Assembly: GCF_001636425.1 (NCBI RefSeq) | Contig: NZ_KV440953.1 | Coordinates: 4,088,001 to 4,152,000, forward strand | DNA: 64,000 nt | Source of the DNA: Heyndrickxia acidicola | Lineage (GTDB): Bacteria > Bacillota > Bacilli > Bacillales > Bacillaceae_C | Direction: 5' to 3' | Shown here: piece by piece, positions 37,197 to 45,960 of the stretch | How positions within the stretch are numbered: the stretch's first letter is position 1 | How the letters are laid out: the number at the start of each line of letters is the position of its first letter | Made by a program: the position numbers and the translations under genes | Notes under the pieces: generated by a model | The model's database searches: none | What the model saw: only the letters and a program-made list of their open reading frames with translations | What the model was told of the DNA's origin: nothing

Positions 37197-37790
37197 ATTA
37201 ATGCTCTGTTCATCCTGCTGGTTGATTTCCGCGGAAGGCACTCGCTTTCCGCGGGGCGGAAGGGAAGCCTCCTCGTCGCTGCGCTCCTGCGGGGTCTCCC
37301 TGTACACGCTGATCCCGCAGGAGTCTCGCGCCTTCCGCTTCAATCAGCATGGATATCATTCAACTTTAGGCTTTTACTCAAATTTGCATAACGCCCTGAT
37401 CATCCTGCCGGTTGATTTCCGCTGAAGGCACTCGCTTTCCGCGGGGCGGAAGGGAAGCCTCCTCGTCGCTACGCTCCTGCGGGGTCTCCCTGTACACGCT
37501 GATCCCGCAGGAGTCTCGCGCCTTCCGCTGCGATCAACTTGGATATCGTTCAACTTTAGGCTTTTACTCAAATTTGCATAACGCTCTGTTCGTCCTGCCG
37601 GTTGATTTCTGCTGAAGGCACTCGCTTTCCGCGGGGCGGAAGGGAAGCCTCCTCGTCGCTACGCTCCTGCGGGGTCTCCCTGTACACGCTGATCCCGCAG
37701 GAGTCTCGCGCCTTCCGCTGCGATCAACTTGGATATCGTTCAACTTTAGGCTTTTACTCAAATTTGCATAATGCCTTGATCATCCTGCAG
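37197..37790. repeat. family B element, three near-identical tandem units of 190 bp
   Basis: GTTGATTTC starts at 37221, 37411 and 37601, exactly 190 bp apart; the units differ at only a few bases. They are in inverse orientation relative to the copies at 2247 and 11816 (GGCACTCGCTTTCCGCGG, CTCCTGCGGGGTCTCCC, GATCCCGCAGGAGTCTCGCG). Open frames of about 65 codons repeat in each unit on both strands, a by-product of the repeat and not credible genes. The rest of the 37041-38072 gap holds the terminator above and a sigma-B-like promoter below. Confidence 0.92.
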
Positions 37791-38005
37791 GTCTCCTCCC
37801 TATGATAGTCAACATCCATCCGTAAATCTACGAAGTTTGTCTGCTGCTGATTCCTTCTTTTTTCCGACAATTTTTTAAAAAAAGTTAACAGAAACTTAAA
37901 CATTCAGCAGTAAGATGGTAGCAAGCCTATTTAGAACCCATTTCTAAAAGGATAAGTCTCCACATAATGAATTATACATATGTTAAGAATATGTAAAGGA
38001 AACTT

Positions 38006-38031
38006 GTTTAGACATGTCGAATAATGGGAAT
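38006..38031 (+). promoter_or_regulatory. sigma-B-like promoter of the 56-aa protein gene
   Basis: GTTTAG (38006-38011), 14 bp, GGGAAT (38026-38031) fits the sigma-B consensus GTTTAA-N13/14-GGGWAW with one mismatch; 41 bp upstream of the start. Confidence 0.5.
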
Positions 38032-38072
38032 AGACCTGAGATATGTTGGAATATGCCAAGGAGGAGAAAGAA

Positions 38073-38243
38073 ATGAGCCAAGGAAATCACAATCACTCAG
38101 AACTATTTAAACAGGCACTGTCTGCTGCCTATCAAAAAGGAAACGAAATGGTTGAAATTTCGCCGATGGAGCTGATGATGGAGCTGTCGGAGCTGTTAAA
38201 GCCTTTGGTTCAGACGGCTGCTGCAGAAGGGACCGACATGTAA
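38073..38243 (+). CDS. small hypothetical protein, 56 aa
   Basis: MSQGNHNHSELFKQALSAAY continuing through a Met/Glu/Leu-rich helix (SPMELMMELSELLKPLVQ) to AAAEGTDM. Start 38073 is fixed by AAGGAGG seven bases upstream. Acidic, amphipathic and probably helical; no membrane segment or motif recognised. The sigma-B-like promoter upstream suggests a role in general stress, which is inference. Monocistronic; no gene in the 190 bases after it. Confidence 0.6.
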   Translation: MSQGNHNHSELFKQALSAAYQKGNEMVEISPMELMMELSELLKPLVQTAAAEGTDM

Positions 38244-38437
38244 CGAAACGAGGGAGGCAGCGGCCCGGTTTATTTTGCATGGGGAAAATTTGTGTGCATT
38301 CTAAAAGTTGTCTGCAGTCTTTTGATAAATCGAAGAAGATGACGTGAACGACATCATATAGATTTATGCATTGTACGATTTGAAAACAGTCTTTATAAAA
38401 AAACTCTTCCAAAATGATAAGTGGAAGAGCTTGTCTG

Positions 38438-39298
38438 CTATATTCTTTTTAAAGAGATGGCCTCTCTTATTTTCTGTAGAGAAGTATGGCCGGCTTCGCT
38501 TCTTTTTGCCATTACATTTACGTAAAGAGCATCTATTAAACTTAACTGGGCAATTCTTGAAGAAAGAGCCTCAGAGCGGTAATCGGTTTCTTGTGCGACG
38601 GTAAAGAGAGCAATGTCAACCTTTTGGCTTAAAGGTGATTTGGCAAGATTGGTAATCCCAAGCGATTTTGCCCCATTGCGCTGGGCTACCTTTAACACAT
38701 CAAGGGTATCTTTATTGGAACCTGAATGAGATATTACGACCGCAACGTCCTCTTCTGTAAGCTGAGAAGCCGACATCACCTGAAAATGGGAATCTGTATA
38801 CGCCCCTGAAAGGATCCCGGTCCGAAGAAATTTGTGATGCGCATCCATTGCGATCATTCCGGATCCCCCGTTCCCGTAAAATTCCACCTTACGAGCACTC
38901 ATCAGCAGGTCTACTGCTTCTTCAAATCTATTTTCATTAAACGCAAAAAGTGTATCCTCCAAGGTTCTCATATTGGCTTTAAAGACCTTTTCAGCGATCT
39001 CTCTTTCAGTATCGCCCGTCTGAATCGTTTCATGGATATCTTTAATAGGAGCAACCACTTCGGATGCCAGGGCAATTTTCATCGCTTGAAAACCGTTATA
39101 ACCTAAGCGCTTACAAAAACGAAAAACAGTTGCATCCGCAACACGCAAATCGTCCGCGACCTGATTGATGGTACTGTGTATAATATTTTCAGGTTTTTCC
39201 AATATATAATTTGCAATCTTTTTTTCCTTCACACTCATCGTTGTATACAAGGAACGAATACGCGGAAGACAAGGGAATGATTGAAGGGATTTTCCCAT
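38438..39298 (-). CDS. RpiR-family transcriptional regulator, probable gluconate regulator
   Basis: 286 residues from ATG 39298 (AAGGTGAT upstream). The N-terminal HTH_6 domain reads VKEKKIANYILEKPENIIHS and ATVFRFCKRLGYNGFQAMKI; the C-terminal SIS domain (about 125-260), which binds sugar phosphates, shows KVEFYGNGGSGMIAMDAHHK and VAVVISHSGSNKDTLDVLKV. It is divergent from gluconokinase, so a phosphogluconate-responsive regulator of gluconate use is likely. This differs from B. subtilis, where the gnt operon uses a GntR-family repressor. Two CRE-like sites (39367 and 39405) lie 70-120 bp upstream of its start, suggesting catabolite control. Confidence 0.9.
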   Translation of the reverse strand: MGKSLQSFPCLPRIRSLYTTMSVKEKKIANYILEKPENIIHSTINQVADDLRVADATVFRFCKRLGYNGFQAMKIALASEVVAPIKDIHETIQTGDTEREIAEKVFKANMRTLEDTLFAFNENRFEEAVDLLMSARKVEFYGNGGSGMIAMDAHHKFLRTGILSGAYTDSHFQVMSASQLTEEDVAVVISHSGSNKDTLDVLKVAQRNGAKSLGITNLAKSPLSQKVDIALFTVAQETDYRSEALSSRIAQLSLIDALYVNVMAKRSEAGHTSLQKIREAISLKRI

Positions 39299-39366
39299 AA
39301 TTATCACCTTCTCTTTTACTTGTTCTCCCTATTGTAATACATCCCGGCAGATAAAAAAATATTTTT

Positions 39367-39418
39367 TGTAAACGTTTACGATAATAAAAAATATTTTATT
39401 TATTTGTAAACGCTTAAT
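39367..39418. promoter_or_regulatory. two CRE-like operators between rpiR-type gene and gntK
   Basis: TGTAAACGTTTACG (39367-39380, core a perfect 12-bp palindrome) and TGTAAACGCTTAAT (39405-39418). Both match TGWAANCGNTNWCA with one and two mismatches and are centred 38 bp apart. CcpA is the likely binder. Confidence 0.7.
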
Positions 39419-39805
39419 GGGTAATGGAAACAGAGTTTAAAGGGATTACATTAAAAGCAAAAGTGAGCATACTACAAACATATTCCTTGAAATAAAAAAA
39501 ATTTATTTTAAAATAGTTTCTGGATGAAAAAATATTTCATAAGATACAATTGTAAGCGGTAAAACTTTTTTGGAATCAAGAAAATGCTGCAGTCCGGTAT
39601 TCTGACATGCATATATTGGAATTCTACTAAAGAGAAATAGCCTGCTTTTTTGAGAGACAAGCCGTTTAATGGGCTGGGTCTGTTAAATTTCACTTTTCTG
39701 ACCTTTTTAAGAGAAAACAGCGATGGACACATCATTAAAAGAAAGGGTTTCTGGCGGCCAGTCTTGTGCTGAAAACTCCAATGGCAGACAGAAATGAAAG
39801 CCCTT

Positions 39806-39834
39806 TTGTTCAATTTTATGAATAGTGCTATAGT
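39806..39834 (+). promoter_or_regulatory. probable gntK promoter
   Basis: TTGTTC (39806-39811), 17 bp, TATAGT (39829-39834), 31 bp before the gntK ATG. The stretch between this and the CRE sites (39419-39805) shows no credible gene. Confidence 0.5.
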
Positions 39835-39865
39835 ATAAAAGGAAATCAATTCGAGGTGATAATAA

Positions 39866-41413
39866 ATGGCACAGTCGCGTTATATGATGGGCGTTGATAT
39901 AGGAACGACAAGTACGAAAGCCGTGCTTTTTTCAAAAAAAGGAGAAGTTATTACGACTTCTTCAAAAGGGTATCCTCTTCACAGTCCAACCCCTTCTATT
40001 GCAGAACAGGATCCGGATGAAATTTATAAGGCGGTCATACTGGCAGTTGGGGAAGTCATGTTAACAAGCGGGATTAAAAAAGACGAGCTTGGTCTTGTAT
40101 CTTTCAGTTCAGCTATGCACAGTGTGATTGCAGTCGATGCTGATGGAAATCCATTGACAAAGAGTATTACATGGGCAGACAATCGGAGCGTGAAATATGC
40201 GGAAGAGCTCAAGGCTACGAAAAAAGGACAGGAGCTGTACAGAAGAACGGGGACTCCGATCCATCCAATGTCTCCTATTTCTAAATTAATTTGGCTTCAA
40301 AATGAGCATAAGGATATTGTAGAAAAAACGCATAAATTTATCGGCATTAAGGAATATGTCTTCTTTAAATTGTTCGGGGAATACATCATGGATTACTCTC
40401 TTGCATCGGCTACGGGCATGCTCGAGCTTGAAACATTGAAGTGGGACAAAGAAGCCCTTGAAATTGCCAATATAAGTGAAGATAAGCTTCCTGAGCTTGT
40501 ACCGACAACACATGTCATGAAAAACCTTAACGAAGAGCATGCATCTGCAATGAACATTTCTCCTGGGACACCGTTTATTATTGGTGCGAGTGACGGGGTT
40601 CTTTCCAATCTTGGGTTAAATGCGATCCAGCCGGGTGTTCTTGCTGTGACAATTGGGACAAGCGGTGCGATCCGTACAGTCAGTGACCGTCCAATAACGG
40701 ATCCGAAGGGCAGAACTTTCTGTTATGCCTTAACGGAGAAGCATTGGGTCATCGGCGGACCTGTGAACAATGGGGGAATTACCTTCCAATGGGCCCGTGA
40801 TCAATTTGGACAGGTGGAAACCTACAAAGCTAAAACAGAAGACAAAGACGCATACGAGCTGTTGACGGAACTCGCTGAAAAAATTGCACCAGGCTCCGAT
40901 GGTTTGATTTTCCATCCATATATGGCTGGCGAGCGTGCACCATTATGGAATGCTGATGCTAGAGGTTCTTTCTTCGGGCTGGCTCTTCATCATACTCGCG
41001 CCCATATGGTGCGAGCAGTACTCGAAGGCGTTATGTATAACCTCTACAGTGTCTTGTTAGCACTGCAGGAGCTAATTGGTCAGCCTAAAAAAATTCAGGC
41101 AAGCGGCGGATTTGTCCGTTCTAAGCTATGGAGGCAGATTATGGCCGATGTCTTTAACTCACAGGTCCATATTCCAGAAAGCTACGAGAGCTCCAGCCTT
41201 GGGGCAGCGGTGCTTGGATTATTGGCACTTGGCGAGATTGACAGCATCGATGCAGTAGCGGATATGGTCGGCTCTACAAACGAGCTTAAGCCGATTCCTG
41301 AAAATGTGGAGGTCTACGAAGAGCTAATGTCTATCTTCCTATCCATTGCACGTAAAATGGAGGAGGATTACCACAGGATTTCAGAATATCAGCGCAAGCA
41401 CTTAGAAGCGTAG
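39866..41413 (+). CDS. gntK: gluconokinase (FGGY family)
   Basis: Phosphorylates D-gluconate to 6-phosphogluconate with ATP in the cytoplasm. 515 residues, the FGGY-type gluconokinase length. The N-terminal actin-like domain has YMMGVDIGTTSTKAVLFSKK and SFSSAMHSVIAVD with ITWADNRS; the second has GASDGVLSNLG (catalytic Asp), TIGTSGAIRT and QASGGFVRSKLWRQIMADVF. ATG follows CGAGGTGATAATAA. No gluconate permease (gntP) or 6-phosphogluconate dehydrogenase (gntZ) follows, unlike B. subtilis gntRKPZ; a terminator ends the unit. Confidence 0.93.
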   Translation: MAQSRYMMGVDIGTTSTKAVLFSKKGEVITTSSKGYPLHSPTPSIAEQDPDEIYKAVILAVGEVMLTSGIKKDELGLVSFSSAMHSVIAVDADGNPLTKSITWADNRSVKYAEELKATKKGQELYRRTGTPIHPMSPISKLIWLQNEHKDIVEKTHKFIGIKEYVFFKLFGEYIMDYSLASATGMLELETLKWDKEALEIANISEDKLPELVPTTHVMKNLNEEHASAMNISPGTPFIIGASDGVLSNLGLNAIQPGVLAVTIGTSGAIRTVSDRPITDPKGRTFCYALTEKHWVIGGPVNNGGITFQWARDQFGQVETYKAKTEDKDAYELLTELAEKIAPGSDGLIFHPYMAGERAPLWNADARGSFFGLALHHTRAHMVRAVLEGVMYNLYSVLLALQELIGQPKKIQASGGFVRSKLWRQIMADVFNSQVHIPESYESSSLGAAVLGLLALGEIDSIDAVADMVGSTNELKPIPENVEVYEELMSIFLSIARKMEEDYHRISEYQRKHLEA

Positions 41414-41440
41414 ACAGGGACCCCCTGCTGCGCTTTTTTC
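41406..41440 (+). terminator. terminator after gntK
   Basis: AGCGTAGACAGGG pairs imperfectly with CCCTGCTGCGCT, followed by TTTTT; the stem starts inside the last codons of gntK. Confidence 0.75.
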
Positions 41441-41586
41441 TGTTCGGCATACTTTTTTTATTGGACGCCAATGATAAGGAAAAGGTCCTTGGGTTTTTTG
41501 ATCATAAGGGGTTTCTTTTTAAGAAGCAAAGTGAAAATAAGAGAAGAAGGATTATTACGACTTAATAAGGTGAAGAGGTTGATGAA

Positions 41587-42186
41587 ATGACGCGTATCTA
41601 CATAGTCCGTCATGGACAGACGGAATGGAATGCAAACGGGAACAAATACTGCGGTATATCCGATATTGAATTATCTGAAACGGGAAAAAGGCAAGCGCTG
41701 AAGGTGGCATCGGTTCTAAAGGACGTTGAATTTTCCGCAGCTTATTCTTCCTCACTTGGCAGGGCTCATGAAACGGCATCGATCATCGCAAAAGAGCATG
41801 GTCTCACGGTTACCCCGGACCCGAGAATTGCCGAAATGAACTATGGTACCTGGGAAGGGAAGCGCAGGGAAGAATTTATACATGAGTGGGCCGACTGGCT
41901 TGAAGATCCCGGCAGCAGAAAAGCAGGGGGGACAGGAGAAACCTCCCAGCAGGTGTTTGACCGCTACAACGACTTTATTCAGGAAGTGGCAGAGAAGCAC
42001 AGGGATGAAACGATTCTCGTGGTAGCTCACAGTATGGCAAACCGTGTGTTTATTGCGGGAACCCTTGAAATGCCTTATCGCAACTACGGAAGGCTGCAGC
42101 AGGACAATACTGGTATTACCGTCTATCAAAAGGACGAAAACACAAACAGATTCATTACCATAAACCTCAACACGCATGTTCAGTAA
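41587..42186 (+). CDS. histidine phosphatase / phosphoglycerate-mutase-like protein
   Basis: Cytoplasmic phosphatase of the histidine phosphatase superfamily, 199 residues. The phospho-histidine motif IVRHGQTEWN places H9; further conserved points are SSSLGRAHETASII (Arg), the acidic EMNYGTWEGK and the second His in ILVVAHSMANRVF. Family members include PhoE-type broad phosphatases, cobC-like and fructose-bisphosphatase-like enzymes; the exact substrate is not deducible. GAGGTTGATGAA precedes the ATG. It lies downstream of gntK after a terminator, so co-regulation is not implied. Family A repeats follow its stop. Confidence 0.88.
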   Translation: MTRIYIVRHGQTEWNANGNKYCGISDIELSETGKRQALKVASVLKDVEFSAAYSSSLGRAHETASIIAKEHGLTVTPDPRIAEMNYGTWEGKRREEFIHEWADWLEDPGSRKAGGTGETSQQVFDRYNDFIQEVAEKHRDETILVVAHSMANRVFIAGTLEMPYRNYGRLQQDNTGITVYQKDENTNRFITINLNTHVQ

Positions 42187-42256
42187 AGCGGGAAAGGGGT
42201 CAGACCCCTTTCGTGCTTTAAACCGTAAAAGGGGTCTGACCCTTTTTGTGCACTAC
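42185..42256. repeat. family A palindromes, copies 5a and 5b in tandem
   Basis: GGGGTCAGACCCC lies in the first palindrome (42185-42222, arms AAAGCG..AAAGG / CCTTT..GCTTT) and GGGGTCTGACCC in the second (42225-42256). Confidence 0.8.
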
Positions 42257-42357
42257 CACGTTAAGTTGGTAAAGGTTTTGTGCGTTGGATGGATTTTACA
42301 ATAATTTAACAATGTCTTAACTTTTGGCCAATATTTTATCGATAAGATGAAAATAAT

Positions 42358-42417
42358 AGCAGCGGGCATGTTCCCCTTTCCAATATTTACAATGTGGCAT
42401 GCCTGCTGCTCTTTTTA
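42358..42417 (+). terminator. orphan terminator hairpin
   Basis: AGCAGCGGGCATG (42358-42370) pairs with CATGCCTGCTGCT (42398-42410, one mismatch), followed by CTTTTTAT. It lies about 170 bases after the phosphatase stop; it may end that transcript or a small RNA. The rest of the 42187-42581 gap is repeats and the next terminator. Confidence 0.7.
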
Positions 42418-42470
42418 TATTTAGAGTCCATACAAACAATAGACACTTCAATCCACTTCAATCCAAATAA

Positions 42471-42526
42471 AAAAGCTGCATTCCAGTTGTTTTTAGGTTA
42501 AAATCAACCGCTGGAATGCAGCTTTT
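42471..42526 (-). terminator. terminator of the amidohydrolase gene
   Basis: AAAAGCTGCATTCCAG and CTGGAATGCAGCTTTT, a perfect 16-bp stem; works for the minus strand with T-rich sequence beyond, possibly bidirectional. Confidence 0.85.
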
Positions 42527-42581
42527 ATTTTATATCTTCAACGGATCCCCTGTTGTACATGGATAAGAAAGTATAAAAAAG

Positions 42582-43709
42582 CTAATTTGCTGCCTTTAGG
42601 GTTAACAGCACCGCTTCTGTGAGGATTTGAATACCCGAGAACATCGCGTTCCGGTCAAACGTCATGTTAGGGTGATGAAGCCCTGGCTCCAGCCCGCATC
42701 CCAGCCCCAGCATGGTGGTTTTTAAATGAGGACGTTTTAAAGGATAAAAATGAAAATCCTCCCCGCCGGTTGTCCTGAGCGGTTCGTCCAGTTTATCTTT
42801 ACCGAGCACCTTCGTAATCGCTTCTGCCATAATATTTCTCGCTTCACTATTTAAAGTAGCCGCAGCAAGGCTTTCCGGAATATTCAATTCGATTTTCACT
42901 TTATAAAACTCCGCTACTGACTCAACCGCCAGCTTGACTTTATCAATGAGGGTCTTCATCACATCATTCGTTTGAGCCCGCAAATCGAGGCTGAAGGTAG
43001 CCTGGCCCGGAATAATATTGGAATTTTCTCCTCCTGCATGAAGCGAAGTCATTTTTACAGAATGAGGAATCATCGGATCAATATGAATATAAGCCAGCTC
43101 ATGGATCAGTGTACTAGCTACTTCGATTGAATTGGTGCCAAGATGGGGCCGGGCGCCATGGGCATCTTCCCCAATGATTTTCCCGCTGATTGATTGGCTG
43201 GCACCGTGGAGGATTGCAGGTGCAGCTCGTCCGTTCGCTGTCTCCTGAATCGGGCGGACATGCACACCGTAAAGGAAATCAATATCATCAGCGACTCCTC
43301 GCTTAATCATTTCAAGCGCGCCTTTTCCTATTTCTTCAGCAGGCTGAAAAATGAACCGGAGAGTGCCCTTTGGCAGTTCAGCCTTTTTACTGAGCAGCAT
43401 AGCGGTTCCTAATGCCATGGACATATGAGCATCATGGCCGCAGGAGTGGTTAGCCCGAAAATCGCCATCTACTCTTTGCCACAAGGCATCCATATCTGCA
43501 CGTAATCCAACCACAGGCTTACCTTCTCCAATCTCAGCAATAACGCCAGGACAATCATCAAAAGTTTGAACACGGCATCCCAGGGATGTTAATTGTTCCT
43601 TGAGATATTGAGTGGTGCCAAATTCTTTCATGCTTACTTCAGCGTGGGTATGAAGATACTCAAAAATATTCATAATTTCTTCTTTAAATTCTGGTGATAA
43701 CATCTCCAT
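42582..43709 (-). CDS. amhX: M20-family amidohydrolase, AmhX-like
   Basis: Cytoplasmic zinc-dependent amidohydrolase of the M20 peptidase group, 375 residues from ATG 43709. Metal ligands are visible: [10 protein letters not shown] (Asp), [15 protein letters not shown] (His), [10 protein letters not shown] (catalytic Glu plus ligand), YGVHVRP, and TGGEDFHFY. The lid domain includes [16 protein letters not shown] seven bases upstream supports 43709. A longer frame to 43790 is rejected because its first codons come from the end of a family C repeat (ATGCGAAAACAGCC). Substrate in B. subtilis AmhX is uncertain; aminobenzoyl-glutamate-type or N-acyl amino acids are typical of the family. Confidence 0.88.
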   Translation of the reverse strand: MEMLSPEFKEEIMNIFEYLHTHAEVSMKEFGTTQYLKEQLTSLGCRVQTFDDCPGVIAEIGEGKPVVGLRADMDALWQRVDGDFRANHSCGHDAHMSMALGTAMLLSKKAELPKGTLRFIFQPAEEIGKGALEMIKRGVADDIDFLYGVHVRPIQETANGRAAPAILHGASQSISGKIIGEDAHGARPHLGTNSIEVASTLIHELAYIHIDPMIPHSVKMTSLHAGGENSNIIPGQATFSLDLRAQTNDVMKTLIDKVKLAVESVAEFYKVKIELNIPESLAAATLNSEARNIMAEAITKVLGKDKLDEPLRTTGGEDFHFYPLKRPHLKTTMLGLGCGLEPGLHHPNMTFDRNAMFSGIQILTEAVLLTLKAAN

Positions 43710-43778
43710 ATAAAAATCCTTTCTGTAACCATCAATGGGAGCAATAGGCTCCATGGTGAAATTCATTTTTCGATAAGG

Positions 43779-43946
43779 CTGTTTTCGCATAGATTGTTGC
43801 TTTTCTCAAAAGTATTACATTCGTGTAAAGTGAGTCTTCGTGGCATCTTTTCGTAAGCAATTCACAGGTTTACTACAGAGCCTGTGAATTTCATTATTTT
43901 TTTGTGTTTAAATTGCAACAAAGTTTACGAAAATCGCCTTTGATAA
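43779..43946. mobile_element. family C MITE-like element, well preserved
   Basis: Left end AAGGCTGTTTTCGCATAGAT followed by TGTTGCTTTTC, interior GTGGCATCTTTTCGTAAGC, right end TTGCAACAAAGTTTACGAAA and TCGCCTT. The ends are inverted repeats of about 26 bp. It sits directly upstream of the amidohydrolase gene. The rest of the gap to 44460 shows nothing recognisable. Confidence 0.75.
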
Positions 43947-44466
43947 AGCAAGCTTTTTGTGCAGTATTTTTGTCATAGGCCGTTCTTTTAATCCGTTTTC
44001 CAGGCGTTCTTTTTTAAAATTTCCGACATTAAGGAATAACCATGAATGAATAGTTTATATGCTTTTTATCCGGGGAAGAAGTTGAATAAAAAGAATTTTC
44101 ATGGATAGAAGCCTTATTGGAACGGAGGTACTCATAAGTATGATCATAATGTATTATCCGGACAAATGGAAGTAATTGCCGAATTAAGTTAGGAAACGGT
44201 ATCCTTCTTCATGAAACGATATGTGTTTTTGGCTTATTAATATGTGTATGTAAGGAATAAGAAAAAATCTACACCATTTCCAATGTATTTCAAAACATAG
44301 AAAAATAATTTCACGGCCGTTTTACAAGGTATCCGTTGTTAAAAGAGGACAAGGAATGGCTGATGCTGATCCTTTGTCGAGGCTTGTTATTTCCTGGGGA
44401 ATCTTTAAAAAGGGTACGCTATGGCCAGCAAGCAGTACGTTCTCCTCTATAATCCCAAAAATTTAA

Positions 44467-44513
44467 TGCACTAAAGCACAAAAGGGGTCAGACCCCTTTT
44501 GTGCTTTAAAGTA
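44467..44513. repeat. family A palindrome, copy 6
   Basis: AAAGCACAAAAGGGG, TCAGA, CCCCTTTTGTGCTTT: perfect 15-bp arms, with TGCACT/AAAGTAC outside. Confidence 0.85.
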
Positions 44514-44701
44514 CTGAAGATTCCGTAAAGAGCTTGCACATTTCTTCACAAAATGCAGATAAAAGAATAATATTTTCATGAAGTTTTTATTTTGTTGTAG
44601 TAGGATATAAGGTGAAGTGAAACCTTTCACTGCTCCAAACGTCTATAAGATTGGCATTCTATCTTATTGACAAACTTTAAAATGATAAGGGAGAAGAGAA
44701 G

Positions 44702-45622
44702 ATGGTAAAGCGGATTTTCGCAATAGGGCTAGCCCTAGTTTTAACAGTAGGTTTTTCGTTAAATAGTGTTGTAAAAGCATCAAGCAATGATTCAAGCGGG
44801 AGCATTAACGAGCAATTCGGCGATCCGATTGCTGTATTTGGAGATAGCCTGACACCTGACCAAAAGGAAGAGACCAAAACGCTTCTTGGGATTACGGACA
44901 GCACACAGACAAAAGAGGTAACCGTAACCGGTGCGGACATTGTGAAATATATTAATGGAGATCCTAATTCACATCTGTATTCATCTGCAATCATTACGAG
45001 AAAAGATGCTGGATCAGGGCTTAACATCAAAATTGTTACACCTGATAACATTACAGAGGTTACCGAACAAATGTATGCAAATGCTCTTTTAACAGCTGGT
45101 ATTAAAGATGCTGATGTCGAAGTGGCCTCCCCGATAAAGGTAAGCGGACATTCCGCTTTAACCGGGATTTACAAGGCCTACGACACATCCGGAGGATCGC
45201 TGAATACAGCCCGTACGGATGTGGCCAACCAGGAATTAAACCTGGCTACAAATCTTTCAAAACAGGATGGTATAAGCCAGGACAAGGTCAATCAGCTATT
45301 GACGCAAATTAAACAGGAAATGGCTAATCAAAAGCCGGCAACGAAGCAGGATGTAGCCAATATTGTAGATGACAAGCTTAATTCGCTTCAAATTCAATTA
45401 AGTCCAAAAGACAGACAGCTTTTGATTGATCTCTTTAATCAAATGAGAAAGCTTAACATCAATTTTGGAGATGTGGAAAAGCAGCTGAGTGATCTTACGC
45501 ACGGGTTTGGACAAAAGCTGAAAAACACGGTGGAGGACAAAGGATTCTGGCAAAAGGTAGCAAACTTTTTTAGCCAGCTGTTCGATTCCATCGGCAACTT
45601 TTTCGCAAGTTTATCTAAGTAA
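44702..45622 (+). CDS. secreted DUF1002 protein, YpuA-like
   Basis: 306 residues. An N-terminal signal peptide (MVKRIFAIGLALVLTVGFSL, cleavage probably after VVKA) indicates export. The DUF1002 core follows: DPIAVFGDSLTPDQKEETKT, TVTGADIVKYINGD, SAIITRKDAGSGLNIKIVTP, and ALLTAGIKDADVEVASPIKV. The C-terminal ~110 residues are helical and charged, ending in an amphipathic hydrophobic tail (FFSQLFDSIGNFFASLSK). B. subtilis YpuA has the same architecture; function is unknown. AGGGAGAAGAG precedes the ATG. Single gene with terminator. Confidence 0.88.
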   Translation: MVKRIFAIGLALVLTVGFSLNSVVKASSNDSSGSINEQFGDPIAVFGDSLTPDQKEETKTLLGITDSTQTKEVTVTGADIVKYINGDPNSHLYSSAIITRKDAGSGLNIKIVTPDNITEVTEQMYANALLTAGIKDADVEVASPIKVSGHSALTGIYKAYDTSGGSLNTARTDVANQELNLATNLSKQDGISQDKVNQLLTQIKQEMANQKPATKQDVANIVDDKLNSLQIQLSPKDRQLLIDLFNQMRKLNINFGDVEKQLSDLTHGFGQKLKNTVEDKGFWQKVANFFSQLFDSIGNFFASLSK

Positions 45623-45625
45623 ATG

Positions 45626-45661
45626 AAAAGACCAGGGGTTTATCACTCCTGGTCTTTTTAC
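45626..45661 (+). terminator. terminator after DUF1002 gene
   Basis: AAAAGACCAGG and CCTGGTCTTTT form the stem, T-run after. Beyond it, 45738-45815 holds a decayed piece of family B (CTGGTCATCCTGCTGGTTTATTTTCGC); nothing else is seen before 45961. Confidence 0.9.
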
Positions 45662-45960
45662 ATGATTTTTTTTGCACCTTAAGATTCAATCCGTTTTGGT
45701 TTCAAATCAGCATCGGGCTCTCAGAGAGACATTGATTAGCGTTCTGGTCATCCTGCTGGTTTATTTTCGCTCAGGGTGCTCCAATCACCAGTAGGTCAAA
45801 ATGAAAATAAGCTTTAAAACAGAGTATTAAAAGCAACAAGGTTTACGAAGTGATTCTTTCCTATCTTGGATGTACGTTTCACGCTGTACCATGCAATATG
45901 GTAAAATAAAAGCTCAATCTGCCTGCAATCTTTCGATGAGGATAACGAGGTGAGGGAAAT

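Noticed and set aside
37146-37805. Sets of ~65-codon open frames repeated on both strands
   Set aside because: They recur because the 190-bp DNA unit repeats; there are no ribosome sites, the frames are present on both strands, and the same element is decayed elsewhere without frame conservation.
39508-39849. 113-codon minus-strand open frame in the gntK upstream region
   Set aside because: No ribosome site, composition unlike a protein, and it covers the probable gntK promoter.
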